Source: JBBIJR01 sp037445875 (GTDB lineage: Bacteria; CLD3; SB21). Taken from it: 16,560 nt of DNA. Shown one piece after another: positions 1 to 7,733 of this stretch. The notes under the pieces were generated by a model. It saw only the letters and a list, made by a program, of their open reading frames with translations. It searched no databases and had not been told where the DNA came from. Numbering within the stretch: the stretch's first letter is position 1; each line of letters starts with the position of its first letter. Made by a program: the position numbers and the translations under genes. Where the stretch lies: assembly GCA_037445875.1 (NCBI GenBank), contig JBBIJR010000075.1, positions 1 through 16,560 on the forward strand. The letters run 5' to 3'.

Positions 1-2184
1 CCCGCGCCCGACTCTCCGTCCCTGCCGCGCCCCAAGCTCGGCACGCGCCTCGGGAAGTACCTCCTCCTCGAGCCGATCGGCCGCGGGGCGATGGGGGTCG
101 TCTACAAGGCCTCGCACGAGGACCTCGGCCGAACCGTCGCCCTCAAGACCCTCAAGACGACCAGCGACATCCCCGAAAATCAACTCGCCGAATTCAAGCG
201 GAGATTCCAGCAGGAGGCGCAATCCGCCGGTCGTCTCACACACCCGAACATCGTTACCATCTACGATGTGGGCGAAGAGCAAGGGCTCGCGTACATTGCG
301 ATGGAGTACCTGAGCGGACAATCCCTCGAGGACATCATCGCCGAGAAGCAGGCCCTCTCCGTCGAACGCATCACACAGATCATGGTCCAGATCTGCGAGG
401 GCATCGCCTTTGCTCACAAGAATGGGGTGATTCACCGCGACATCAAACCCGCCAATATCATCATCACGGAGGACGGCGTTGCCAAGATCACCGACTTCGG
501 CATTGCCAAGATCCAGTCGGCCAGCGCGACACAGACCGGATTGATCGTTGGTACGCCCAGTTATATGTCGCCGGAACAGATCACGGGAAAAGGGGTGGAC
601 AACCGTTCGGATATCTTCTCTCTCGGGGCGGTGTTCTACGAATTGCTCACCTACGAAAAGGCTTTTCCGGGCGACAATATCACGACCGTGATGTATCGGG
701 TCGTCAATGAACAACCGTCGCCGGTATCGGTGATCAATCTGGCGATTCCTCCGCAGTTCAGTCCCATTATCCAGAAAGCCCTGTCCAAGAGTGCAGCGGA
801 TCGCTATCCCGACGCGGAGTCCATGGCCCGAGATATTCAGAATTACAAAGACCTGGCCGCACAGCAGATGAGTTCGACGGTTGTGCTCAACACCCGGGAT
901 GCGCAGAGTACGATGGTCATGTCGGCGGCGTCGGCCCAAACGGTAGTGGCCGCTCCCGGTCAACACGGCGTACCGGCGTCCCCGCCCGCACGAAGAGTCC
1001 CTGTTGTGCCGCTGGTCGCCACGGGCTCCTTGATCCTGCTGGTTGTGGTATGGGTGCTCTTCTTCAAGGACGGTGCGTCGTCCGCAGACGCCCTGGGAAC
1101 CGCCTCGCTCGACCTCAGCTTGAATCTGCTTGAGGGGACCGTCCGGCTCGATACGTCCACCCACACCATCCGGAATGGGAAAGTGCTCATCCCGCATATT
1201 GACGCACGCGAACATGAGTTGTCCATCATCCACGACGGCTACACGGACTACCGTACCAAACTGCTTTTTGCAGAGAACGAGCAGAAGAAACTCAACGTCG
1301 AAATGAGACTTGCGCCCGTGCCCATTCCGGCGGGCGTCGATACGGCCTATCTGACCGTCCTGGCCACTCCTCCCGGCATCCGCGTTGTCACCAATACCGG
1401 CCGTTTCGTGGGTTACACCCCCCTGAAGCGTATTCTCTTCCCGGTCGGCAAACACACACTGGTATTCGGACGAGAGTACTACGAGAACCAGGTGAAGGAT
1501 ATCGACATCAAGAAGGGCCAGGAGCTCAAACTCAACCTCGTTTTGGAACCCAAACGCGGCCGCGTGTCGACGGCTGCGGTAAGCCCCCGGGGCGTCGAAC
1601 TGCTTCTGGATGGTGTACTGCAGAAGCCGGAAAAGGACGGTTCCTCCTATCTCCTGCCCGTGGGTGATCACCGACTGACGCTGCGGCTGGCCGGTTTCCG
1701 CACGTTCGAGAAGGACACGGCCATCTCTGAAACGGAGGAGCTGCGACTGAATGCGAGCCTCGAGCAGTTGTTTGGGCGCTTATACATCAACAGCGATCCC
1801 GACGGGGCGGAAGTGACGGTGGATGGCAAGCCGCTGGGCAAGACCCCGGTTCGGGTCGAGTCGTTTGCGGCAGGCCGCCATGAAGTGAAGGTGCAGAAGG
1901 GACCGATGCTGACGACTCAGCAGATCACCGTCGAAGAAAACAAGGAATTCTCGGCCACTTACAAATTGGAGTCTGCCCTCGGCTATGTTCGGCTCATCAT
2001 CAATCCATGGGCAAAAGTGTATGTTGACGGGAGGGAACGCGGGGTGACACCTCCTCTCGACAATCTCGAACTCAAACCCGGCACGTACGCCATCAAGATA
2101 GAGAATCCCGCGTTCAAGGCGGTTACCAGGACGGTCACGGTGAAGGCGGGAGGAACCACTACTGTGGAACATACCTTCAAGTGA
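1..2184 (+). CDS. Membrane Ser/Thr protein kinase with C-terminal PEGA repeats (5' partial)
   Basis: Transmembrane Hanks-type kinase; phosphorylates Ser/Thr of cytoplasmic partners. The frame is open to the left edge. Although an ATG lies at 91, it falls inside the glycine-rich loop (GRGAMG, nt 79-96), so the gene must start further upstream and the window holds a 5'-truncated copy. Numbering from nt 1: ATP-binding Lys49 (VALK), catalytic loop HRDIKPAN 145-152, DFG 165-167, activation segment ending SPE 190-192; all key residues are present. A Pro/Ala-rich linker leads to one membrane helix (about 333-355). The roughly 370 residues after it, presumably periplasmic, form about five PEGA-like units, the clearest with DPDGAEVTVDG and YVDGRERGVTP cores. 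PEGA domains are commonly tied to envelope or polymer binding, so they may be the sensor. The next gene overlaps or abuts the stop, indicating an operon with the lipoprotein and the FHA-cyclase. Confidence 0.93.
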   Translation, partial: PAPDSPSLPRPKLGTRLGKYLLLEPIGRGAMGVVYKASHEDLGRTVALKTLKTTSDIPENQLAEFKRRFQQEAQSAGRLTHPNIVTIYDVGEEQGLAYIAMEYLSGQSLEDIIAEKQALSVERITQIMVQICEGIAFAHKNGVIHRDIKPANIIITEDGVAKITDFGIAKIQSASATQTGLIVGTPSYMSPEQITGKGVDNRSDIFSLGAVFYELLTYEKAFPGDNITTVMYRVVNEQPSPVSVINLAIPPQFSPIIQKALSKSAADRYPDAESMARDIQNYKDLAAQQMSSTVVLNTRDAQSTMVMSAASAQTVVAAPGQHGVPASPPARRVPVVPLVATGSLILLVVVWVLFFKDGASSADALGTASLDLSLNLLEGTVRLDTSTHTIRNGKVLIPHIDAREHELSIIHDGYTDYRTKLLFAENEQKKLNVEMRLAPVPIPAGVDTAYLTVLATPPGIRVVTNTGRFVGYTPLKRILFPVGKHTLVFGREYYENQVKDIDIKKGQELKLNLVLEPKRGRVSTAAVSPRGVELLLDGVLQKPEKDGSSYLLPVGDHRLTLRLAGFRTFEKDTAISETEELRLNASLEQLFGRLYINSDPDGAEVTVDGKPLGKTPVRVESFAAGRHEVKVQKGPMLTTQQITVEENKEFSATYKLESALGYVRLIINPWAKVYVDGRERGVTPPLDNLELKPGTYAIKIENPAFKAVTRTVTVKAGGTTTVEHTFK

Positions 2185-2195
2185 GGATCCTTCTC

Positions 2196-2891
2196 ATGCG
2201 GGCGCTCCTATTCGCTCAGTTGTTCCTGGTTCTGCTGGCTCTTTCGGGCTGTGCCTCTTCCACCGGTTCCTCCGGATCCGCATCGGGCGAAGACGCAGCG
2301 GCGTTGCTTTCCGAAGGATTGCAGGCCTACCAGAGCCGCAACTACGACCTCGCCAAAGACAAGTTGACGGCGGTAACGACCCGAAAAGCATCCCGGAACC
2401 AGCAAATCACCGCCTTCAAGCACCTGGCCTTCATCCATGCCATCCAGCAGAATCCGGGGGAGGCCAAGCGGCACTTCCTCAAGGCCTTTCGCCTCGACAA
2501 GGACTTTGTGCTCGATCGCGCCGAACTGGGCAATCCCTACTGGATGCCCGCATTCATGTCCGCCAGCAAACAGTTTGCGTTTGCCCAGTCAAACGGCTCC
2601 GAGCTCTATCAGAACGGCAGGACGGCGTATGAAAAGCGCCGGTACGATGATGCGATCAATTATCTGGAGACGGCGGTCGAGAAGAAAGATCTCGATACCG
2701 GCCTGAAGGTCGACGCATACAAGTTGCTCGCCTTCATTCATGCGATCAACAAAGAGCCCGAACAAGCGAAGGCGGACTTTCGGCGAGCGTTTCAATTGAA
2801 CAAATATTTTGAATTGGACAAGTCCGAGTACGGCAACCCCGTATGGACGAAGTTGTTCGACGAAGTGAAAACCGAGTTCCGCAGCAAGTAA
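2196..2891 (+). CDS. Lipoprotein with duplicated TPR-like unit (TssQ-like)
   Basis: Predicted outer- or inner-membrane lipoprotein of 231 residues. ATG 2196 is preferred: AGGA sits 8 nt upstream and the product begins with a short signal peptide ending in the lipobox LSGC. A GTG at 2181 overlapping the kinase stop would add five residues. The mature part holds two tandem homologous units of about 95 residues, each a helical repeat followed by the pattern LAFIHAI, then F-AF-L, then E-GNP-W; the copies are about half identical by eye over their C-terminal 55 residues. This pattern resembles TPR-like lipoproteins found near Ser/Thr kinase and FHA genes, including the TssQ family of some type VI secretion clusters (from memory). 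No secretion genes are visible here. Position between kinase and cyclase suggests a periplasmic partner of the kinase PEGA region; this is inference. Confidence 0.82.
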   Translation: MRALLFAQLFLVLLALSGCASSTGSSGSASGEDAAALLSEGLQAYQSRNYDLAKDKLTAVTTRKASRNQQITAFKHLAFIHAIQQNPGEAKRHFLKAFRLDKDFVLDRAELGNPYWMPAFMSASKQFAFAQSNGSELYQNGRTAYEKRRYDDAINYLETAVEKKDLDTGLKVDAYKLLAFIHAINKEPEQAKADFRRAFQLNKYFELDKSEYGNPVWTKLFDEVKTEFRSK

Positions 2892-2903
2892 GGAACGTGC
2901 ACC

Positions 2904-4604
2904 GTGGCATCCCTGGTGATGATTGAAAACGGATCGGTGTCCCATCGTTTCGTCCTGGACAAGGACGAAATCACCATCGGGCGCCGTACGGACAACGACG
3001 TGATGATAACCAATATGCTGGTTTCCGGCCACCACTGCAGAATCCGCAAGGAGGGCGCTCGCTTCGTCCTGTACGATCTCAACAGCACCAATGGGACCTT
3101 TCTGAACGGCCACCGCGTCGGCAAGAGTGCCGAAATCAAGCACCAGGACCACGTACAACTGGGCGGCGTGCCGTTCGTGTTCCTCGTCGACGACCAGGCC
3201 ACGGTCAATCTCGACCAGGGTAAACTCGCTTCCCGTGCGGCCAGCGCGGCCCCGCCGAAAAAGCCCGTGGATACGGGTTTTTCCGCGCATCTGTCGCCCG
3301 AGGAACTGACGGAAAGTTTCCAGAAACTGCGCCAACTGGTGCTCAGCGGAGCGGCAGACCGCACGGCCCTGATCCACTCCTTCACGGAAGTCGATCACAC
3401 CGTTCAACTGCTCGCTGTTCAGCTCAAGGAATCGGAGAAGTTCCATCTCAAGCTGAACGTCCTGTACGAGGTCGGCAAGGCGATCAATGCGATGATGGAG
3501 GAGGAACAGCTGCTCAAAGATATACTCGATCTGGCGCTGAAGGTCATGAACGCCGATTGCGGCTTCATCATGTTGTACGACGACGAGCGCAACCTCGTCC
3601 CCCGCATCTCGCGCAAGATGGAGGCCAACGAATTCAGCAGCGGAACGGCGACGTTCAGCACTACCATATCGCGAAAGGTGGCCGAGTCCGGCACGAGCGT
3701 CCTCACCTCCGACGCCCAGAGCGACGACCGCTTCCAGAGCGGTGCCAGTATCATCGCAGGCAACATCCGCTCCGTCATCTGTTCGCCGCTTCGGAACAAG
3801 GACAACGAGGTGATCGGCGTGATCTACGTTGGAACCAACGTCATGTCCAATGTCTTCTCCAACAGCGACGTGGAATTGCTGGAGGCGTTTTCCAATCATT
3901 CGGCGATCGCCATCGAGAACGCGCGGCTCTACGAGGAAAAGCGGCGTAAAGAGCATCTCAAGAGCGCCCTGGAACGCTACGTTTCCAAGCAAATCGCCGA
4001 ACGGATCATGAGCAACGACGCAACCGGCGACATCCGCTTTCAGCCGGAAAAACGCGAGGTGACGCTCGTGTTCACCGACGTCCGGGGCTTCACACCGCTC
4101 GCCGAGGTGCTTTCTCCGGAAACCATGGTCGAAATTCTCAACCGGTATTTTTCCGAGATGATCAAGATCATCTTTCAATATGGCGGGACGCTCGACAAGT
4201 TTATCGGCGACTCCATCATGGCTATTTTCGGCGCACCGGAGAGCATGGGCGACGATCCGCTGCATGCGATCCACGCAGCTATCGATATGCAGCGTGCCAT
4301 TCGGGTTTTCAATGCAGGCCAGGAAAGGCTCGGCCAACCCCAGCTCCAGGTGGGCATCGGGATCAATACGGGTCCCGTCGTCGTGGGCAATATCGGTTCC
4401 GATCAACGCATGGAATATACCGCGATCGGCGACAGCGTGAACCTCGCTTCGCGCCTCCAGGGCAGCGCCAGGGGCGGCCAGATCATCATCAGCAAGGCAA
4501 CGTACGATAAGGTCCACGAAACCGTGAAGGCCCGGAAGCTCGAACCCATAATGGTCAAAGGAAAGAGCCGGCCCATCGAGATATACGAGGTCGATTACAC
4601 CTGA
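2904..4604 (+). CDS. FHA-GAF-class III adenylate/guanylate cyclase
   Basis: Soluble cytoplasmic signalling enzyme of 566 residues making a cyclic nucleotide, most likely cAMP. The start is GTG 2904, with AGGA 9 nt upstream, 12 nt after the lipoprotein gene. Domains: FHA (about 20-95; GRR 26-28, S41-H44, NSTNG 60-64), which binds phosphothreonine; linker; GAF (about 178-345); coiled-coil linker with LERYVSKQIAERIM; class III cyclase (about 385-566). Catalytic residues are all visible: metal Asp392 (FTDVRGF) and Asp436 (IGDSIMAIFG), base-recognition Lys432, and transition-state Asn513 and Arg517 (VNLASR). The second specificity position is Thr506, so the Lys/Thr pair fits subclass IIIb, generally adenylate cyclases, several of them bicarbonate-stimulated. 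The FHA domain next to a Ser/Thr kinase suggests it docks on a phosphorylated kinase or is itself a target; the GAF ligand is unknown. Confidence 0.93.
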   Translation: MASLVMIENGSVSHRFVLDKDEITIGRRTDNDVMITNMLVSGHHCRIRKEGARFVLYDLNSTNGTFLNGHRVGKSAEIKHQDHVQLGGVPFVFLVDDQATVNLDQGKLASRAASAAPPKKPVDTGFSAHLSPEELTESFQKLRQLVLSGAADRTALIHSFTEVDHTVQLLAVQLKESEKFHLKLNVLYEVGKAINAMMEEEQLLKDILDLALKVMNADCGFIMLYDDERNLVPRISRKMEANEFSSGTATFSTTISRKVAESGTSVLTSDAQSDDRFQSGASIIAGNIRSVICSPLRNKDNEVIGVIYVGTNVMSNVFSNSDVELLEAFSNHSAIAIENARLYEEKRRKEHLKSALERYVSKQIAERIMSNDATGDIRFQPEKREVTLVFTDVRGFTPLAEVLSPETMVEILNRYFSEMIKIIFQYGGTLDKFIGDSIMAIFGAPESMGDDPLHAIHAAIDMQRAIRVFNAGQERLGQPQLQVGIGINTGPVVVGNIGSDQRMEYTAIGDSVNLASRLQGSARGGQIIISKATYDKVHETVKARKLEPIMVKGKSRPIEIYEVDYT

Positions 4605-4620
4605 TCCCGCCTGAAATCTC

Positions 4621-4648
4621 TTGCAAGTTGCTCTCTCCTTCATATAGA
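4621..4648 (+). promoter_or_regulatory. Possible sigma70-type promoter before the LeuA-like gene
   Basis: TTGCAA (4621-4626) and TATAGA (4643-4648) are separated by 16 nt, each matching the consensus at 4 of 6 positions. They lie in the 102-nt gap after the FHA-cyclase gene, about 58 nt before the ATG at 4707. The gap is AT-richer than its surroundings and shows no clear terminator. A weak match that fits the change from signalling to metabolic genes. Confidence 0.3.
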
Positions 4649-4706
4649 TTCATACAAATTCGCCATCAACCCGTAGTGTTCGAGGTACCTAAGCCGCAGG
4701 TTCGAC

Positions 4707-5924
4707 ATGAATCTTGACGACCTTATTTACGATTGGAACATCGAAAACGTTCCCGGCAATCGGCCGCCCCAGCGGATCGAATTGGACGACGAAACGCTCC
4801 GAGACGGCTTGCAGTCCCCTTCCGTCACGGCACCGACGATCGCCCAGAAAATCGAGATCCTTCATCTCATGGAGCAACTCGGCATCCACACGGCGGACAT
4901 CGGCCTGCCGGGCGCCGGTCCCCATGTGCTGGAGCACGTGGTAGCCCTGGCAAAGGAGATCGCAACCAACGGCATGAAAATTCGCCCCAATTGCGCCGCG
5001 CGAACGGTGAAGGCGGATATCGAACCGGTGGTCGAAGCGTCGCAGCGGGCAGGCATAGCCATTCAGGCATGCACCTTCGTCGGATCCAGTCCGATCCGGC
5101 AATACGCAGAGGGGTGGAACATCGACCGGCTGTTGGCCTTCACCGAAGAGTCGGTCTCCTACGCGGTTGAAAACGGCCTCGATGTCATGTTCGTCACCGA
5201 AGACACCACACGCGCCCATCCCGAGCACATTCGCCGCCTGTACCAGACCGCGATCTATGCCGGGGCCCGCCGCGTGTGCATTTCCGATACCGTCGGCCAT
5301 GCCACGTGTGAGGGCATTCACCGTATCATCAATTACATGAAGGAAATCATCCTTGCGACCGGCGAATCCGTCAAGATCGACTGGCACGGCCATAACGACC
5401 GCGGCCTGGGCGTAGCCAACGCCATCTGCGCCATCCATGCCGGGGCTGATCGGGCTCACGGCACGGCCCTCGGGATAGGAGAACGGGTTGGCAACGTGGC
5501 CATGGATCAGTTGATGGTCAATCTCAAGATCAAAAAGTGGATCAACAACGATCTCTCCGTACTGCCCGAGTACTGCCGGAAGGCTTCGGCTTACCTGGGT
5601 ATGCCCATCCCCATCAATTACCCGGTTTTCGGACGAGACGCGTTTCGCACCGGGACCGGAGTGCACGCGGCAGCCATTCTCAAAGCGCTCAACAAGGGGG
5701 ACACCGACTTGGTGGACCGTGTGTATTCGAGCGTGCCCGCCAACATGTTCGGCCTGGAGCAGATTGTCGAAATCGGCCCCCTCAGCGGGGAGTCGAACGT
5801 GATCTACTGGCTGAAGAGGCGCAATATCGAACCGCGAGACGAACTCGTGAAGAAGATTTTCAAAGCCGCCAAGGAATCCCCCACGATCCTGTCCGATGAG
5901 CAGATCTTTGCTCTCTGCAAGTAG
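4707..5924 (+). CDS. LeuA/homocitrate/citramalate synthase-family enzyme, no regulatory domain
   Basis: Member of the HMGL-like (DRE-TIM) metallolyase family, which condenses acetyl-CoA with a 2-oxoacid; cytoplasmic. Of 405 residues, the TIM barrel covers about 22-290. Visible motifs: the entry motif ETLRDGLQ (29-36) with Arg32 and metal Asp33, metal ligands in WHGHND (His227, His229), and the signature GIGERVGN. A helical C-terminal part follows, with FGRDAFRTGTGVHA and later GPLSGESNV, which resembles the LeuA linker region. The protein ends where LeuA carries its leucine-binding allosteric domain (usual length about 510-520), so leucine feedback of that type is absent. The motif reads LRDGLQ rather than the usual LRDGEQ. 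The substrate (2-oxoisovalerate, pyruvate or 2-oxoglutarate) cannot be decided from sequence alone. No leuBCD is nearby; the next gene, a protease, follows after 8 nt. Confidence 0.85.
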   Translation: MNLDDLIYDWNIENVPGNRPPQRIELDDETLRDGLQSPSVTAPTIAQKIEILHLMEQLGIHTADIGLPGAGPHVLEHVVALAKEIATNGMKIRPNCAARTVKADIEPVVEASQRAGIAIQACTFVGSSPIRQYAEGWNIDRLLAFTEESVSYAVENGLDVMFVTEDTTRAHPEHIRRLYQTAIYAGARRVCISDTVGHATCEGIHRIINYMKEIILATGESVKIDWHGHNDRGLGVANAICAIHAGADRAHGTALGIGERVGNVAMDQLMVNLKIKKWINNDLSVLPEYCRKASAYLGMPIPINYPVFGRDAFRTGTGVHAAAILKALNKGDTDLVDRVYSSVPANMFGLEQIVEIGPLSGESNVIYWLKRRNIEPRDELVKKIFKAAKESPTILSDEQIFALCK

Positions 5925-5932
5925 GAAACCCT

Positions 5933-7576
5933 ATGCCGCTCAGGTTGGGCTTCGTTTTGCTGCTGATGCTCGGAATCTCTTCACCCGGCGTTTCCCAATC
6001 GAGTACCGTCCGCAAGCACTGGATTCGTTTTCTAGATAAAGATCCCTCCACCGTCACCTCCTCCGGCATTGAGCTCTCGGACCGCGCTCAGCGCCGGCGC
6101 CTGCGCAATAAAGCCGTTCTCTTCGATACCAACGACCGGCCCCTTTCTCAAGCCTATTTGAATACACTGAATTCCTTGCACATACGATGGCTTCGCCAAT
6201 CGCGATGGCTGAACGCGGTGAGTGCGGAACTCTCGCGGGAACAGAAGCGCATCGTGGAATCTCTACCCTTCGTGAAAGACGTACGGCCGGTGGCAAGTTC
6301 TTGCTGGCGGAAATCGGAACAGCTGTGGGCGTCCCTGCCGGACACGGGCGTGGTAAACCACGGTGGCACACTGGCCCAGTCGAGCCGAATCAACCTTGTT
6401 GCAGCCCACCGGGAAGGGTATACCGGGCGAGGAGTGATCATCGGAGTGATGGACACGGGTTTTGATTTGAACCATGTGGCCTTTCAGCCATTGAATCTTG
6501 TGGGCGCCTATGATTTTGTCGACGACGATTCCGATGTGGGCGGGGATCAAGCCCATCATGGAACGCAGGTACTATCGGTACTGGCCGGATTCGAAAACGG
6601 TAGATACGTGGGAAGTGCCTTTGAAGCTTCCTACCTTCTTGCCAGAACGGAGAACGATGACGACCTGGGCCAAAAGGAGGAGGAGGACAATTGGATTGCC
6701 GGCCTCGAGTGGCTGGAACAGCAGGGCGCCGACATTGTCAGTAGCTCGATAAGTTTCTTCGACGACTTTGAGAATCTCGGCGACAACTATGCACTCGCCG
6801 ACCTGGACGGCCAAACGGCTCTCACCACGCTGGCAACGGAGATTGCCTTCCAAAAGGGTGTTCTCGTCTTCAATTCCGCCGGCAACATGGGTGACCGCGG
6901 ACCTGGTTACCTCGGAACCCCTTCAGACGGAAAGCACATGATTGCTGTGGGAGCCATGTACGGCGACAGTGTTCCTGCTGAGTGGAGTTCTCATGGTCCT
7001 ACCTGGGATGGCCGCAAAAAGCCGGACGTGATCGCACCCGGCCACAACATCACAACGGTCAGCGTTTCTTCCACATCGAACTACACGCTCATGTCCGGCA
7101 CTTCCTTTGCCGCTCCCCTTGTTGCCGGACTCGCAGCATGCGTCCTTCAGGCTCATCCTGAATGGTCCGCCGTCGAACTGTTCAACGCCGTCCGTGGAAC
7201 AGCCAGCCGGTCGAAGTCCCCGGACAACTTCATGGGGTACGGTGTTCCGGATGCGATGAAAGCGTTGAACTATGTACCGTCAGGATCGTCCCTCCCGGTC
7301 ACCGATCTGGTCTTGTACCCAAATCCCTTCAACGATGGTGTACAGATCCGCTTCACGCCAAAAACGACCGGGCCCTATTCGGTCGGGCTTTACAACATCC
7401 TCGGCCAGTACGTCGCCACGCTGGCTTCCGGCGGCGCCGCCTCCCTCGATCAGCCTGTGGCGCTGTCCTGGAACGGACGCCTGCAAGGAGGAAGGACTGC
7501 TCCCTCGGGCGTCTATTTCTTGCGAATCACCCTGGCTTCTCGTTCGCTTACCCGCCGCATCCTCAAAGTTAATTGA
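5933..7576 (+). CDS. Secreted S8 subtilisin-like protease with T9SS sorting domain
   Basis: Exported serine endopeptidase of 547 residues. GGA about 8 nt upstream supports ATG 5933. A signal peptide (about 1-21, hydrophobic LGFVLLLMLGI) is followed by a propeptide-like region (about 25-125). The S8 catalytic domain (about 150-450) has a full triad: Asp174 (MDTG), His209 (HHGT), Ser391 (MSGTSFAAP), with the oxyanion Asn318 in NSAGN. The last 85 or so residues form a type A Por secretion sorting domain: YPNPFN near the start, YNILGQ, then SGVYFLRI and a terminal RRILKVN. In Bacteroidota and relatives this domain sends proteins through type IX secretion and is then removed, so release or surface attachment is expected. 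It lies only 8 nt after the LeuA-like gene, so the two probably share a transcript despite having no obvious functional link. Confidence 0.94.
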   Translation: MPLRLGFVLLLMLGISSPGVSQSSTVRKHWIRFLDKDPSTVTSSGIELSDRAQRRRLRNKAVLFDTNDRPLSQAYLNTLNSLHIRWLRQSRWLNAVSAELSREQKRIVESLPFVKDVRPVASSCWRKSEQLWASLPDTGVVNHGGTLAQSSRINLVAAHREGYTGRGVIIGVMDTGFDLNHVAFQPLNLVGAYDFVDDDSDVGGDQAHHGTQVLSVLAGFENGRYVGSAFEASYLLARTENDDDLGQKEEEDNWIAGLEWLEQQGADIVSSSISFFDDFENLGDNYALADLDGQTALTTLATEIAFQKGVLVFNSAGNMGDRGPGYLGTPSDGKHMIAVGAMYGDSVPAEWSSHGPTWDGRKKPDVIAPGHNITTVSVSSTSNYTLMSGTSFAAPLVAGLAACVLQAHPEWSAVELFNAVRGTASRSKSPDNFMGYGVPDAMKALNYVPSGSSLPVTDLVLYPNPFNDGVQIRFTPKTTGPYSVGLYNILGQYVATLASGGAASLDQPVALSWNGRLQGGRTAPSGVYFLRITLASRSLTRRILKVN

Positions 7577-7629
7577 ACTGCAGGAGCCGAACGAGCCGTC
7601 CAGGAGTGTCAACTGTGTTATGATTTCAA

Positions 7630-7658
7630 TTGACAGCTGCTCCATCACCGCGTACTTT
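7630..7658 (+). promoter_or_regulatory. Candidate promoter before the acyltransferase gene
   Basis: An exact TTGACA -35 element (7630-7635), 17 nt spacing, then a poor -10 TACTTT (7653-7658). It lies in the 157-nt gap between the protease stop and the ATG at 7734. The -35 is also the right arm of a TGTCAA/TTGACA inverted repeat (7607-7612 and 7630-7635), which could be an operator or chance. The weak -10 keeps confidence low. Confidence 0.3.
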
Positions 7659-7733
7659 GGGTTGCGCCAGCATTGATGAGCGAGCATTGCGGCGGGAGAA
7701 CCTGCAGCTGTTCGTACTTAGCGTGAGAGAATC

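Noticed and set aside
91..93. ATG 91 as the kinase start
   Set aside because: It lies in the middle of the glycine-rich ATP-binding loop, and the frame upstream continues to encode conserved kinase sequence to the window edge.
2589..4643. Very long open frame (684 codons) on the minus strand across the lipoprotein and cyclase genes
   Set aside because: It is antisense to genes with complete domain motifs, has no recognisable domain itself, and such mirror frames are common in GC-rich DNA.
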